Positions 1-6,663 are shown, counted from the stretch's first letter. The stretch is 8,352 bases of DNA from Ignavibacteria bacterium (GCA_029863735.1 JAOTUT010000053.1:1-8352), one strand, 5' to 3'. Program-made: numbers and translations. The notes: a model not told the origin generated them from the sequence alone.

Positions 1-1273
1 CTCCAAAAACACTACCGCTTAAAACAGCCGCTATAGAGAGTGAAAGTGAAGCATCAGAGTAAATGGCAGTAGGTACAGCAATGGGAATCATTATTGCAAA
101 AGTTCCCCAGCTTGTACCGGTAGAGAATGATATGAATGAAGATGTGATAAATAATATTGGCGCAATTACAGATGGATTGAGAAAATCCCTTGATAAAGAT
201 GCAACATACACACCGGTACCAAGAGTTCTGCAGGTATCGCCAATAGAAAAAGCTAAGACCATAAGTATTGTAAGCGGAACTAAACCAGAAATACCCTTAA
301 GGGTGTAGTCCATTACTTCTTTCAGAGTTAGGATTCTTTGGATAAGAGAAATTAATCCAGCAACTACTATAGCTGTTAAGACTGACCAAAGAACTGATGT
401 TGAACCTGACCCTGAAGTAATACTTCCGTTTCCTGTAATCAGTAAACTAACAGGCATCATAATTATCATTACTGCAATAGGGATAACCATATTTAATGAT
501 TTATGCTTAATTCCCTTTTTCGGTTTTAATGATGCTATATTTTCTGATATCATCGGCACTGCACCATCTGCAACTGTCTTCCCTGTTTCTAAAGATCTGG
601 ATTCTGCTTTTTTCATTGCACCAAAATCTTTGTAAGTAAAAGCAATAAAGCTTGCAAATAAAACCGAAAGTATTGCATAAAAATTTAGTGGAATTGTATT
701 AAGGAAAACTGAAACAGGATCATTCATCCCTACAAATGCTGATTCTTTATCAAGAAGTGAAACTACGTAAGCACCCCACGCATTTAACGGAATGAGAATA
801 CAAATTGGAGAAGATGTAGTATCACAAATGTAAGCAAGTTTTTCTCTTGAAATTTTAAATTTCTCAAATATCGGATGAAAAATTGTTCCGGTTACCAGAC
901 AGGAAATGGATGATTCAATAAAAACTATACATCCAACAAAGAAAGAAAAAACTGTCGCTTGTCTTCTGTTAGTTACAATATTTTTTTTCTGAATTAAATC
1001 AACAAAGCCCTGCACTCCCCCGTTCGCTTGAGTTAATGAAATTAAGGATCCCACTAATGCACAGAAAATTATAACCCGTGTGTTTCCCGCGTCTTTAAAA
1101 ACATCAACTATTGATTGAATGGAAAGCTCAAAACCTTTGAGAACATTTCCGCCGGAGATAATAATCCATCCGACTACAATACCAAGAAAAAGAGAAAGGA
1201 ATACCTGACGTGTTTTGATTGCCAAAAGAATTGCGAACAACGGTGGAATTACAGATAGCCATCCAAATTCCAT
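1..1273 (-). CDS. NhaC-family Na+/H+ antiporter, 3' end cut by window edge
   Basis: A continuous open frame of 424 codons starts at the ATG at 1273-1271 and is still open at base 1. The product is a very hydrophobic inner-membrane protein of the NhaC / ion-transporter superfamily, whose members exchange cytoplasmic Na+ for external H+ (some relatives carry malate or lactate with the ions). Family signatures seen are CDTTSSPICILIP followed by NAWGAY (residues 150-169) and TGTSWGTFAIMIPIAVP (385-401), the paired loops typical of this fold. A hydrophilic loop at about 213-260 separates the two halves. The sequence stops at SGSVFG, just before the DHxSPISDTT block usual in the family, so perhaps 50-100 residues are missing. 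The start lies 2 bp after the thioesterase stop, with GGAA from that gene's last codons as a weak ribosome site, which suggests translational coupling. The transported ion cannot be read from sequence alone. Confidence 0.88.
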   Translation of the reverse strand, partial: MEFGWLSVIPPLFAILLAIKTRQVFLSLFLGIVVGWIIISGGNVLKGFELSIQSIVDVFKDAGNTRVIIFCALVGSLISLTQANGGVQGFVDLIQKKNIVTNRRQATVFSFFVGCIVFIESSISCLVTGTIFHPIFEKFKISREKLAYICDTTSSPICILIPLNAWGAYVVSLLDKESAFVGMNDPVSVFLNTIPLNFYAILSVLFASFIAFTYKDFGAMKKAESRSLETGKTVADGAVPMISENIASLKPKKGIKHKSLNMVIPIAVMIIMMPVSLLITGNGSITSGSGSTSVLWSVLTAIVVAGLISLIQRILTLKEVMDYTLKGISGLVPLTILMVLAFSIGDTCRTLGTGVYVASLSRDFLNPSVIAPILFITSSFISFSTGTSWGTFAIMIPIAVPTAIYSDASLSLSIAAVLSGSVFG

Positions 1274-1275
1274 AG

Positions 1276-2016
1276 TTAATTCCATTCAACTATTGCTTGA
1301 AATACCATCTTGCTGCTAGTTTGATTCTTTGCTTCGATATAATGAGTCAATGGATTATCTTTTTCTGTTCCTTTGTACAATTGAATCTCATCGCCGAATT
1401 TTGATTCAGCGCTAAACGATACAACTAGTGATTTAATTGTATGCTCTTTGTGAAATTCCTTATCAAAACAATCAAGCATGAATTTTATGTATGAAGCGTT
1501 ATTGGCATGCTGGTTCAAATCAATATCTGAGTATCGAACCTGTGTAGAGTAAATAGAATCTTGTTGCAATGTGTGTGTAATTTTCTGAGGAAGATCAATT
1601 AACGCGTCTATCGAATCATGCATTTTGATTTCTGGAAAAAGTTGAGGTAAAATTTTTGGTCGAAGACTTTTTGAATCAAGCAGTAACCAGGCTGATGTTC
1701 CGCGACATATGATTTCATCCTTTGAATCAAACATCAAATAATCTCTAATTGAATAGAGCTTATGCTGTTTCTTTCCCCACGTTTGGATTTTAACTTCGTC
1801 TATAAATTTTGGGTATTTGATAAATTCAAACTTTGCCCAAGATAATACCCAGGTTAATCCTCTGGGTACAAAATTAGAGTAACCAAAATCTAATCTTTCT
1901 GCATCGTTGGATGCTGCATCCTGGAAGTAATCAAGAATTGTATTGACTTTTAACCTATCGTTAGCATCAACATCAAAAGCTCTGATTTTCGTAGTAGTTT
2001 CCCAGATTGGATTCAT
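1276..2016 (-). CDS. Acyl-ACP thioesterase (FatA/FatB-like, double hotdog)
   Basis: The 246-residue product is a soluble cytoplasmic thioesterase of the bacterial acyl-ACP thioesterase family (Acyl-ACP_TE). It would hydrolyse acyl-ACP to free fatty acid and ACP. The N-terminal hotdog carries the YFQDAASNDAE block (30-40) and GLTWVLSWAKFEF (53-65) with the usual YP and TW further on (68-80). The second hotdog carries VRYSDIDLNQHANNASYI (160-177), which contains the Asp-x-Asn-x-His catalytic set known from plant FatB (here D166, N168, H170). E204 is a candidate for the fourth active-site acid. Length is normal for the bacterial form. The ATG at 2016 has no Shine-Dalgarno, only an A/T-rich leader. 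The gene follows the desaturase by 118 bp and nearly touches the antiporter gene. Chain-length preference is unknown; the product could feed lipid remodelling or fatty acid export. Confidence 0.9.
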   Translation of the reverse strand: MNPIWETTTKIRAFDVDANDRLKVNTILDYFQDAASNDAERLDFGYSNFVPRGLTWVLSWAKFEFIKYPKFIDEVKIQTWGKKQHKLYSIRDYLMFDSKDEIICRGTSAWLLLDSKSLRPKILPQLFPEIKMHDSIDALIDLPQKITHTLQQDSIYSTQVRYSDIDLNQHANNASYIKFMLDCFDKEFHKEHTIKSLVVSFSAESKFGDEIQLYKGTEKDNPLTHYIEAKNQTSSKMVFQAIVEWN

Positions 2017-2044
2017 TATAAACTAAATTTTATTTGACTCGCAC

Positions 2045-2066
2045 CTTAACTTAAGAAAATTTCTTA
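2045..2066. repeat. Two overlapping A/T-rich palindromes between desaturase and thioesterase genes
   Basis: CTTAACTTAAG (2045-2055, 5-base arms) overlaps TAAGAAAATTTCTTA (2052-2066, 7-base arms around one base). They lie in the 118 bp gap before the thioesterase, 29-50 bp upstream of its ATG. As RNA the second could form only a weak A-U hairpin with no following U-run, so an operator or chance is more likely than a terminator. Confidence 0.25.
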
Positions 2067-2134
2067 GATGTTGTTCTGCCTATCAAATTGAAGACTTTAT
2101 AACCAACCGAAAATTCTTAAAAATCTAGTTTAAA

Positions 2135-3181
2135 TTATTTGCTTGATAAGTTATTGGTTGAATGTAAGATGCGATGTTTGAAATGACGAAAGCTTATCAG
2201 CTTTTTTTGATTTTCGTCCCAAAGTCTTAGGAACATACTTTTAAAGCTTGACCGCAGAGTTAGGACAGGAGCTTCTTGTAAAACTGGATTTTCCTTATAA
2301 CATTTTTCAAGTAAGTAGTTTGGGATTTTAGGACTGAGATGGTGGATATGATGAAAACCAATATTACCTGTAAACCATTGTAAAACTTTCGGCAGTTTGT
2401 AATAAGAACTTCCACGCATTGCCGCTGAAGTATAATCCCAGCCCTTGGATTCGCTCCAGTATGTATCTTCAAACTGGTGCTGCACATAAAACAACCACGT
2501 TCCTGTCGTTGAGGCAATAAAAGTTATAGGAAGTTGTATCATCAAATAGTTCTGCCATCCAATTAGCCATATCAATCCCGCAACTATTAATGCTATTACT
2601 ATGCTTGTAATGTAAACACTAGGCTGAAACTTTTTAAAATCTTTGGAATCAGAAATTGGTAATCTGTAAAGTACTACAAATAAAATAACAGGAATAATTA
2701 CAAATAAAATAAAAGGGTTGCGGTAAAGGCGATATTTCAATCTCCCCCATCGCGATTGCTTTAAATATTCTTCCACAGTCATTGTGTAGATATCTCCTAT
2801 TCCCCTCTGGTCAAGTTTACCAGCACTGGCATGATGAATTGCATGATTCTTTCGCCAATAGTGATAGGGTGTAAAGGAAATAATGCTTCCTGCCATTCCC
2901 CAAAAATCATTTGCTTTTTTCGATTTGAAGAAAGAACCATGTCCACAATCGTGTTGAATAATAAAAATTCTGACCACAAAGCCTGCTGCTGGTAATGCTA
3001 GTAGAAGAGTAATCCAGTAACTTATATCAATACTAAGGAACATTAGATACCAGAGAATTAAGAATGGTATAAATGAATTACACAACTGCCAGATGCTTTT
3101 CCGGTTGGGTGCGGTTTGATATTTTTTAACAAGACTTTCCCAGGAAGGCATTTTTGAAGTGGTTTCTTTTGCAGATATCAT
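2135..3181 (-). CDS. Membrane fatty acid (acyl-lipid) desaturase
   Basis: This 348-residue integral membrane protein belongs to the membrane fatty-acid desaturase family (PF00487), di-iron enzymes that use O2 and an electron donor to place cis double bonds in acyl chains. All three histidine boxes are present: HDCGH (77-81), HAIHH (113-117) and HHIHH (277-281), plus the conserved HQFED (235-239). Hydrophobic segments lie at about 33-52, 54-74, 155-172, 188-207 and 212-230, placing the boxes on the cytoplasmic side. The stretch with LDQRGIGDIYTMTVEEY (123-139) and RLYRNPFILF (151-160) closely resembles Bacillus Des, the acyl-lipid delta-5 desaturase, and the length is nearly the same. Regiospecificity is not proven. 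The ATG at 3181 has an A/T-rich leader without Shine-Dalgarno. It is followed by the thioesterase gene, which suggests a shared lipid role, possibly keeping membranes fluid in the cold. The enzyme implies at least occasional exposure to oxygen. Confidence 0.93.
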   Translation of the reverse strand: MISAKETTSKMPSWESLVKKYQTAPNRKSIWQLCNSFIPFLILWYLMFLSIDISYWITLLLALPAAGFVVRIFIIQHDCGHGSFFKSKKANDFWGMAGSIISFTPYHYWRKNHAIHHASAGKLDQRGIGDIYTMTVEEYLKQSRWGRLKYRLYRNPFILFVIIPVILFVVLYRLPISDSKDFKKFQPSVYITSIVIALIVAGLIWLIGWQNYLMIQLPITFIASTTGTWLFYVQHQFEDTYWSESKGWDYTSAAMRGSSYYKLPKVLQWFTGNIGFHHIHHLSPKIPNYLLEKCYKENPVLQEAPVLTLRSSFKSMFLRLWDENQKKLISFRHFKHRILHSTNNLSSK

Positions 3182-3226
3182 AATTTGATTTTAAAATTTC
3201 TTAAAAATTGAAAGAGTAAAGATAGC

Positions 3227-3247
3227 GATAAAACCACGTGGATAAAA
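3227..3247. repeat. GATAAAA direct repeat around a CCACGTGG palindrome, possible operator
   Basis: Two identical GATAAAA heptamers (3227-3233 and 3241-3247) start 14 bp apart and flank the 8-bp perfect palindrome CCACGTGG (3234-3241). The element lies 46-66 bp upstream of the desaturase start, within the 162 bp gap after the aminomutase gene. Its G+C-rich centre stands out from the surrounding A/T-rich DNA. This position fits a regulator site for the desaturase, but no regulator is encoded nearby and chance cannot be ruled out. Confidence 0.3.
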
Positions 3248-3343
3248 TGTAATAATTAGTTATCTCTAAAACATCCAACAATTTTTATTAAACTGAATGT
3301 ACTTTTTAGAGTGTTGAGGTAACTCCTTAAAAAATTGAAGAGG

Positions 3344-5296
3344 CTAATAATAAAACCAGATTGTTCTGTAATCGCGAATATTTTCTCCTCTGGTTGCTAA
3401 CTCTTCCAGGTAATCATATATCGGTACATCAACGTAATTATAAGGAGGAATAGCCGAAATATTTTTCTCCCAGGGATGAAACTCGTAAACACGGGAACCA
3501 TCAGGTAGAATCATCACTAGCCTATGATCCTGTCCGGCTTGCAGTTGATTCTTACCTAGTTTTGGTACGTTGAAGACCGGTTCATCAGTTCTGTCGAGAC
3601 CAGGAAGCAATCTTGCCTCTTCTTTCCTTTCCTGCAATATTCTGGCGATTGGAACCATATATCTTTTTGTTTCTTCTTTCCCCTTCATATTAAATGTATA
3701 ATATGGATCAACACCAATTGATTTTAAATCCCTTCTAAGTTTAGCGGTTTCAAACCGTCTTGAATTTTCGATTGTGAACACCTGTTGATTGTAAACTCCC
3801 ACACCAATCTTCCTGAAATTTTGTACTGCGTTCATAGCTTCGGGTGTAATTTCATACGAATGCTCGAAATGGGTTACAATTGCTATTTCTAATTTTGGGG
3901 GCCGATGATATTTTGAAATTATTTTGATCAGATTATCTGTTATTCTCATTGGAAGAACTACCGGAGTTCTGCTTCCAATTCTTATTCGGTATACCTGTTT
4001 TTTAGCAGAAAGAGTTTCGAGAATTCGTTCCAGCTGGTAATCTTTCATAATTAACGGATCGCCGCCTGTAATTAAAATATCTCCTATACTTTTGTGTTCA
4101 TCGAACCAGGAAAGTGCCTCCTCCATTCTCCTGCTTGTTGCAAGTGCTTTTGGTTCAAGAACTCTTTGAATCTCCCAGTTACGCTGGCAGTAAACGCAAA
4201 TTTGTGCACAAGTGTTGAATGGCTTTAAAATAGAAATGATAGGGTAACGTCGGGTAATTAATTCAACAGGTGAAGTATCATGTTCTCCCATAAAATCAAA
4301 TGATACATCGCGGTCTCCTTTATGCTCAATCATTTTGTCTACATATTCTTTTGGGGGAATTACCTGCGCTCTGATTGCGTGATCATATCCTATTGATAAT
4401 TTTCTATCCATCAAGCTTAGATAATATGGAGTTATACCGAATGCTATTTTATTTTTAACTGCGTCATCTATCGCTTCTTTTTGTTCAGTTGTAAGCTCAA
4501 TTAAATCTATGAGAGGTTTTACATCCTTAATAACATTCCTTAAGTGCCATTGATAATCATTCCAATCGTTTTCATCGCCTTTAAAATATTTTAATATTTT
4601 GTTTTTGTTTTCTTTTCGCCAACCGACTACTTCATCTTCCAAACCGGAGGGATATTTTTTGAAATATTTCTGAACGCTTGAACCCAGCTCATCCAGAATT
4701 TCCATTCGTGCAATTGCTGCTTCTCTTCCTGTCATCTTTAAAAAATCAGGAATTCCTTTTTTAACCTGTGCATTTTCTAAATAAATATTTGATTTACCAG
4801 TTACACCCCTGAATAAGTTTATAAATTCCAGAATAAAACCGACAGAAATTTTGTCTTTTAATTCATCTCGCTTGTTCTGAGCAAGCTTCCAGAGACTGTC
4901 AAGAGCTGAAAATTCCGTACGGAATTCATTGATAGGTCCGATAACACTTCTAAATACACGAATGCTCTCTCTAACTGTTGATTTTTCCAGAATGTGCAAA
5001 TCATTATCGACTGCAAAAACTTTTCTTTCCGCTCTCTCCAGATAGTTATACATTGAATCTCGGGCTGCTTCCAAATCATTTGAGTTCTTTAATATTTCGT
5101 AAATCTCGGAATTTGATTCCCATAGTCTCTTTAAATATGCATCATAATTAACTTCGAAGTGAGGTTTGAATAAGCTTACTTCATCAGTAAAAACGTCATC
5201 CAGTAACCTGGTGCTAACCCATTTCATTTTGGGGAATTCAGAGGGAGGCTCTTTTACAGGAATATTTTTCTTTTTGGAATCAGTTGTCGTCGGCAT
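3344..5296 (-). CDS. KamA-family radical SAM aminomutase, extended form, glutamate 2,3-aminomutase-like
   Basis: This 650-residue protein belongs to the lysine 2,3-aminomutase (KamA) branch of radical SAM enzymes, which use a [4Fe-4S] cluster, S-adenosylmethionine and PLP to move an amino group from C2 to C3. The cluster motif CxxxCxxC is C363, C367, C370. The SAM-contact GGDPL is at 411-415 and IGSRTPVVLPMRI at 440-452. The KamA core begins near residue 242 (DENDWNDYQWHLRN). Before it lie about 240 mostly charged, probably helical residues that ordinary KamA (about 416 residues) lacks. The two lysine-binding aspartates of KamA align with K538 and N576, the pair reported for glutamate 2,3-aminomutase, so beta-glutamate is the likelier product. 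The PLP-lysine motif PGGGGK is replaced by VPKLGKN (577-583), with K579 or K582 as candidates. The start at 5296 is supported by a strong Shine-Dalgarno. The family call is firm; the substrate is inferred. Confidence 0.9.
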   Translation of the reverse strand: MPTTTDSKKKNIPVKEPPSEFPKMKWVSTRLLDDVFTDEVSLFKPHFEVNYDAYLKRLWESNSEIYEILKNSNDLEAARDSMYNYLERAERKVFAVDNDLHILEKSTVRESIRVFRSVIGPINEFRTEFSALDSLWKLAQNKRDELKDKISVGFILEFINLFRGVTGKSNIYLENAQVKKGIPDFLKMTGREAAIARMEILDELGSSVQKYFKKYPSGLEDEVVGWRKENKNKILKYFKGDENDWNDYQWHLRNVIKDVKPLIDLIELTTEQKEAIDDAVKNKIAFGITPYYLSLMDRKLSIGYDHAIRAQVIPPKEYVDKMIEHKGDRDVSFDFMGEHDTSPVELITRRYPIISILKPFNTCAQICVYCQRNWEIQRVLEPKALATSRRMEEALSWFDEHKSIGDILITGGDPLIMKDYQLERILETLSAKKQVYRIRIGSRTPVVLPMRITDNLIKIISKYHRPPKLEIAIVTHFEHSYEITPEAMNAVQNFRKIGVGVYNQQVFTIENSRRFETAKLRRDLKSIGVDPYYTFNMKGKEETKRYMVPIARILQERKEEARLLPGLDRTDEPVFNVPKLGKNQLQAGQDHRLVMILPDGSRVYEFHPWEKNISAIPPYNYVDVPIYDYLEELATRGENIRDYRTIWFYY

Positions 5297-5301
5297 AACT
5301 G

Positions 5302-5308
5302 CCTCCTT
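5302..5308 (-). promoter_or_regulatory. Strong Shine-Dalgarno (AAGGAGG) of the aminomutase gene
   Basis: Read on the minus strand, AAGGAGG lies 5 bases before the ATG at 5296-5294. It fixes the start of the radical SAM gene. It is the strongest ribosome site in the window; most other genes here have none. Confidence 0.8.
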
Positions 5309-5329
5309 AAGTTGTTCAAAACTAGTTTT

Positions 5330-5358
5330 ATAATAAGACTAATTATTGAATTATTCAA
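5330..5358 (-). promoter_or_regulatory. Candidate sigma70-type promoter of the aminomutase gene
   Basis: On the minus strand TTGAAT (5358-5353) and TATTAT (5335-5330) are separated by 17 bp, matching four of six bases at -35 and five of six at -10. Transcription would begin near 5323, giving a leader of about 26 bases that contains the Shine-Dalgarno. The spacing and position fit well, but the region is A/T-rich and chance matches are common. Confidence 0.45.
5346..5358. promoter_or_regulatory. 13-bp palindrome over the -35 box, possible operator
   Basis: TTGAATTATTCAA is a perfect inverted repeat with 6-base arms around one central base. Its right arm coincides with the -35 hexamer of the candidate aminomutase promoter, a position where a dimeric repressor would block RNA polymerase. 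The arms do not extend further. Binding by any regulator is inference. Confidence 0.3.
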
Positions 5359-5464
5359 CCCTTTGGTTAAGAATTAATTGGGTAAGAATTATTTATTTGG
5401 AAGAATCTTGTTAGATGTGAATGAGATTGAGTATTTGAGCTTAATTTATTTATCGATTACATAA

Positions 5465-5830
5465 TCAAAGTAATCCTGCCTTCTTGTAATACTCATATCC
5501 TCTTTTAATTAGTTTAGCTAATTCTTTGACCTGTTTCTCATCGATTTTTTTAAAATTAAAACACGATTTACCTTGCATTCTTCTTTTAAGTTCAGATGAA
5601 ATTCCTTCCAGCAATTTTGGATTTACATACACAGGCATTAAGTGAAAACTCACATAATTTTTCCTGATCTCTACACCACCAAAGTAAATATCTCTTTTAT
5701 ATTTTTCACTGAATCCAGCATTAAGATTGTAAGTATCTTTTTTGTCAGAAGTGATGTTTAGATTCTTCTCGTACTTTACCAGAATCTCTTTTAGCGAGTT
5801 AAATGTTTCTTGGAATTTTGAGTTAGTCAT
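5465..5830 (-). CDS. Small conserved hypothetical protein, DUF1801-like
   Basis: This 121-residue, lysine-rich, soluble protein has no signal peptide or membrane segment. The N-terminal third looks helical (residues 5-22). A middle part looks like beta strands (48-68: YFGGVEIRKNYVSFHLMPVY), followed by LKRRMQGKSCFNFKKID (81-97) and a C-terminal helix (98-117). The GKSCxxxKK pattern followed by a helix resembles the end of DUF1801 (YdhG-like) proteins, whose biochemical role is not established. The resemblance is from memory and should be treated as tentative. The ATG at 5830 has no Shine-Dalgarno. It lies 31 bp after the outer-membrane protein gene and is probably on the same transcript. Its codon use does not stand out from its neighbours. 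Confidence 0.75.
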   Translation of the reverse strand: MTNSKFQETFNSLKEILVKYEKNLNITSDKKDTYNLNAGFSEKYKRDIYFGGVEIRKNYVSFHLMPVYVNPKLLEGISSELKRRMQGKSCFNFKKIDEKQVKELAKLIKRGYEYYKKAGLL

Positions 5831-5861
5831 TCAACTTTTTATAATAATTATTTTTAAAAAA

Positions 5862-6548
5862 TTAAAAATAAACTGTTATACCAAAGTTGATATCATTCCC
5901 TGAAAATCGATAAACTTTTTCATTTGAATCACTATATAAGCCATTATCAATTCTACGTTCAGACGAGCGTGATCTGTAGCTGAAGTTGAAACCATATTCA
6001 GCAGACAGACTCATATTCTTAATGAAAAACCATTCAACTCCGGCAATAAAATCAACACCCAGGATAAAATTATCGCTCATATCCTTATAATGTTTATCAT
6101 TGGAAGTTCCTGTAGTCTCGCTTTCGTTAGTAGAAGTAGAATATGTAACAAATGGTCCGGTTCCACCATAAAAAGCTATACCATCTGTTTCAACAAAGTA
6201 CCTTATGTACTGAGTTTTTAGAGTCATTGAAAAGTTGTTTGAATTATAACTGGCTTCAGCAACATTTACAGAATCATATTGATTAGTTTCAGCATCTCCA
6301 TCTGATTTACCAAAATCAATCGATAGACCTGCTCTTATGGCATCCATTTTACCAAAGTGATACTTCCCTGAAAAGGTTGTTCCCTGGAAATTAGAGAGCT
6401 GAAAATTATCACTTATTTGAAATTGGAGTGCAAATTTGCCATCCAAAGAATCTAAGTAGGATGCATTTTGTGAAAAACCAGAACCGATGAACAAAAAGCT
6501 AATGAGAAGAAGTGACAACAGGTATTCAGAAGTTGATTTGAAAAGCAT
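5862..6548 (-). CDS. Small outer-membrane beta-barrel protein (porin-like family)
   Basis: This 228-residue protein begins with a signal peptide: charged start, hydrophobic LLSLLLISFLFIGSG (10-24), and probable cleavage after residue 26 or 27 (GFSQ-N). The mature part alternates polar and hydrophobic residues in about eight strands (roughly 37-45, 57-65, 70-78, 105-117, 123-136, 160-172, 178-191, 217-228) separated by Ser/Thr/Asn/Asp-rich loops. It ends in a phenylalanine (ITVYF), the usual outer-membrane assembly signal. This fits the generic outer-membrane beta-barrel families (OmpA-like or OprF-like 8-strand barrels, without a peptidoglycan-binding domain) common in FCB bacteria. No specific ligand can be named. 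The start at 6548 is supported by a Shine-Dalgarno. The gene is divergent from DNA polymerase I and followed closely by the small DUF1801-like gene. Confidence 0.82.
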   Translation of the reverse strand: MLFKSTSEYLLSLLLISFLFIGSGFSQNASYLDSLDGKFALQFQISDNFQLSNFQGTTFSGKYHFGKMDAIRAGLSIDFGKSDGDAETNQYDSVNVAEASYNSNNFSMTLKTQYIRYFVETDGIAFYGGTGPFVTYSTSTNESETTGTSNDKHYKDMSDNFILGVDFIAGVEWFFIKNMSLSAEYGFNFSYRSRSSERRIDNGLYSDSNEKVYRFSGNDINFGITVYF

Positions 6549-6551
6549 AAG

Positions 6552-6558
6552 TCCTCCA
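6552..6558 (-). promoter_or_regulatory. Shine-Dalgarno (TGGAGGA) of the outer-membrane protein gene
   Basis: TGGAGGA on the minus strand lies 3 bases from the ATG at 6548-6546 (the GGAGG core is 4 bases away). It supports this start, which also gives a proper signal peptide. Confidence 0.65.
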
Positions 6559-6591
6559 TCGAAATTGTAACTGATGAACTAAACTCCGCTA

Positions 6592-6597
6592 ATTATA
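6592..6597 (-). promoter_or_regulatory. Candidate -10 box of the outer-membrane protein gene in the divergent gap
   Basis: The 115 bp gap (6549-6663) must hold promoters for both divergent genes. On the minus strand a perfect TATAAT lies at 6597-6592, which would start transcription near 6585 and give a leader of about 36 bases. The -35 box at 17 bp spacing is poor (GATAAG). An alternative further upstream is a TTG followed 19 bases later by TAAGTTTA, roughly the Bacteroidetes-type -33/-7 layout. No convincing promoter was found for polA on the plus strand. Confidence 0.3.
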
Positions 6598-6663
6598 CAT
6601 TTAAACTTAATCATCTTATCCTTATTTTCAATCTGACAATTCTCTTAAATAAATACACTCTTT

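Noticed and set aside
63..308. An 81-codon plus-strand open frame near the left edge
   Set aside because: It lies wholly opposite the antiporter frame, which has clear family motifs there (including GTSWG); the plus-strand product resembles nothing.
981..988. Run of eight T (A on the coding strand) in the antiporter gene as a slippage or phase-variation site
   Set aside because: The reading frame continues correctly on both sides with family-like sequence, and such A-runs are common in low-G+C genes.
2260..2979. Minus-strand open frames of 85 and 60 codons inside the desaturase
   Set aside because: They are out of frame with the histidine boxes and have no start signal or recognisable domain.
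3308..3325. GAG-CTC hairpin just after the aminomutase stop as a terminator
   Set aside because: The stem is only 3 bp and no U-run follows in the right place, so it does not qualify as an intrinsic terminator.
4858..5079. A 73-codon minus-strand frame inside the aminomutase extension
   Set aside because: The main frame is continuous there and the alternative has no family resemblance; no sign of a frameshift.
3344..5296. Calling the radical SAM protein kamA (lysine 2,3-aminomutase)
   Set aside because: Both lysine-binding aspartates are replaced and the PLP loop differs, so the symbol would be misleading.
5831..5861. T/A-rich spacer after the small gene start as a terminator or promoter
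   Set aside because: TTTTTAAAAA and nearby TAATTATTA are simple A/T sequence; there is no stem followed by a U-run and no spaced -35/-10 pair. The 31 bp gap fits co-transcription better.
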